From the NCBI GenBank assembly GCA_947378615.1, contig CANCKV010000113.1, forward strand, positions 1 to 8,425: a DNA stretch of 8,425 bases, in the 5' to 3' direction. The stretch is from Chitinophagaceae bacterium. GTDB taxonomy: Bacteria; Bacteroidota; Bacteroidia; Chitinophagales; Chitinophagaceae. Below the pieces are notes generated by a model that did no database searches, was not told the origin of the DNA, and saw nothing but the letters and a program-made list of their open reading frames with translations. Position 1 is the stretch's first letter, and each line of letters opens with the position of its first letter. Below, one piece after another: positions 8,087 through 8,425 of this stretch. Both the position numbers and the translations under genes were made by a program.

Positions 8087-8109
8087 GATAAATGATTGAA
8101 GGGTTTATC
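8087..8109. promoter_or_regulatory. Candidate operator, GATAAA-N11-TTTATC (copy A)
   Basis: GATAAA (8087-8092) and TTTATC (8104-8109) form an inverted pair separated by 11 bases. The match extends outward to a perfect 9-bp palindrome, TTTGATAAA (8084-8092) with TTTATCAAA (8104-8112). The left half overlaps an exact plus-strand promoter-like element, TAAGTTTG (8080-8087). A dimeric regulator site is plausible, but no regulator is identified. It could also be a small hairpin. Confidence 0.35.
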
Positions 8110-8216
8110 AAATATTGGTTAAATAAAATACAATTTAAAGACTCTTTTTGGGTGTTTTATCCTATTTATTGCTTTGATAAATTATTATTCATAGGATTAT
8201 GTCATTATAAGTACAC

Positions 8217-8239
8217 GATAAATTGTGCATCATTTTATC
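8217..8239. promoter_or_regulatory. Candidate operator, GATAAA-N11-TTTATC (copy B)
   Basis: This is a second inverted pair, GATAAA (8217-8222) and TTTATC (8234-8239), with the same 11-base spacing as the pair at 8087-8109. The centres of the two pairs are 130 bases apart. Unlike copy A, the flanks do not extend the palindrome. The repeated spacing is the reason for listing it; function is inferred. Confidence 0.3.
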
Positions 8240-8425
8240 TTAAAGAATTGAAATCATAGTTTTCAACGTCACTTTGTAGGCGGAAGTAAATGGCTTGCGA
8301 CTATTTCTTTTATCAATGAACAGTATTTTAATCCTTAATTTGTATGATTCTTCTTCTTTATAGTTCCTAATTCCCTTTAAGTAATTGTACTCAACTAATT
8401 TTTCATTGAGATTTGATTAATGTCA

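Larger units (their letters stand above)
7695..8425. other. Long AT-rich non-coding region upstream of the surface-protein gene
   Basis: These 731 bases hold no gene I can support. On the minus strand they form the upstream region of the surface-protein gene, whose ATG is preceded by A/T-rich sequence with no Shine-Dalgarno motif. The only exact minus-strand TAnnTTTG match I found is TACCTTTG (complement of 8040-8047), which would imply a leader of about 340 bases. TAAGTTTG at 8080-8087 is an exact match on the plus strand, but no plus-strand gene follows within the window. The stretch 8087-8314 is rich in GATAAA/TTTATC hexamers, described separately. Two short open frames (7831-8025 and 8240-8416, both minus) look like chance. 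No tRNA-like or rRNA-like sequence is visible. Confidence 0.55.

Noticed and set aside
8240..8416. Minus-strand open stretch of 58 codons ending in TAA, with a charged, protein-like composition (KEEESYKLRIK)
   Set aside because: It is closed upstream by an in-frame TAA and has no plausible start codon at its beginning. It could be a decayed gene remnant, but one such stretch is expected by chance.

Overview
The window looks like a piece of a Bacteroidota chromosome, probably close to Chitinophagales or Saprospirales. Four signs point there: low GC; a perfect TAnnTTTG promoter element before aspS; starts preceded by A/T-rich sequence rather than Shine-Dalgarno motifs; and a very large exported protein with a C-terminal type IX secretion (T9SS) type A sorting domain. 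The genus assignment is an inference.

Layout. At the left edge (1-191, minus strand) is the first part of a secreted SGNH/GDSL-type hydrolase, cut off by the window. A 376-base divergent intergenic region follows, with the aspS promoter at its right end. aspS (568-2427, plus strand) encodes a complete aspartyl-tRNA synthetase with a roughly 30-residue insertion relative to E. coli. The 239-base convergent gap after it holds three hairpins: a terminator for aspS, a short perfect hairpin, and a strong GC-rich hairpin able to terminate both converging genes.

Most of the window (2667-7694, minus strand) is one gene for a 1675-residue cell-surface or secreted protein. From the N terminus it has a signal peptide, a long beta-rich region with repeated 'YxNL' modules, an IPT/TIG domain, a carbohydrate-binding-like domain, an FN3 domain, seven tandem 51-residue two-cysteine repeats flanked by two diverged copies, an FN3-like linker and the T9SS sorting domain. 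The last 731 bases (7695-8425) hold no gene I can support. They do contain an unusual cluster of GATAAA/TTTATC half-sites, including two inverted pairs with identical 11-base spacing.

The genes do not form an operon or a recognisable joint pathway. The window combines a housekeeping translation gene with two exported proteins of the kind used for surface attachment and glycan handling. I found no defence system, mobile element, CRISPR array or RNA gene. The points most worth following are the repeat architecture of the surface protein and the half-site cluster upstream of it.
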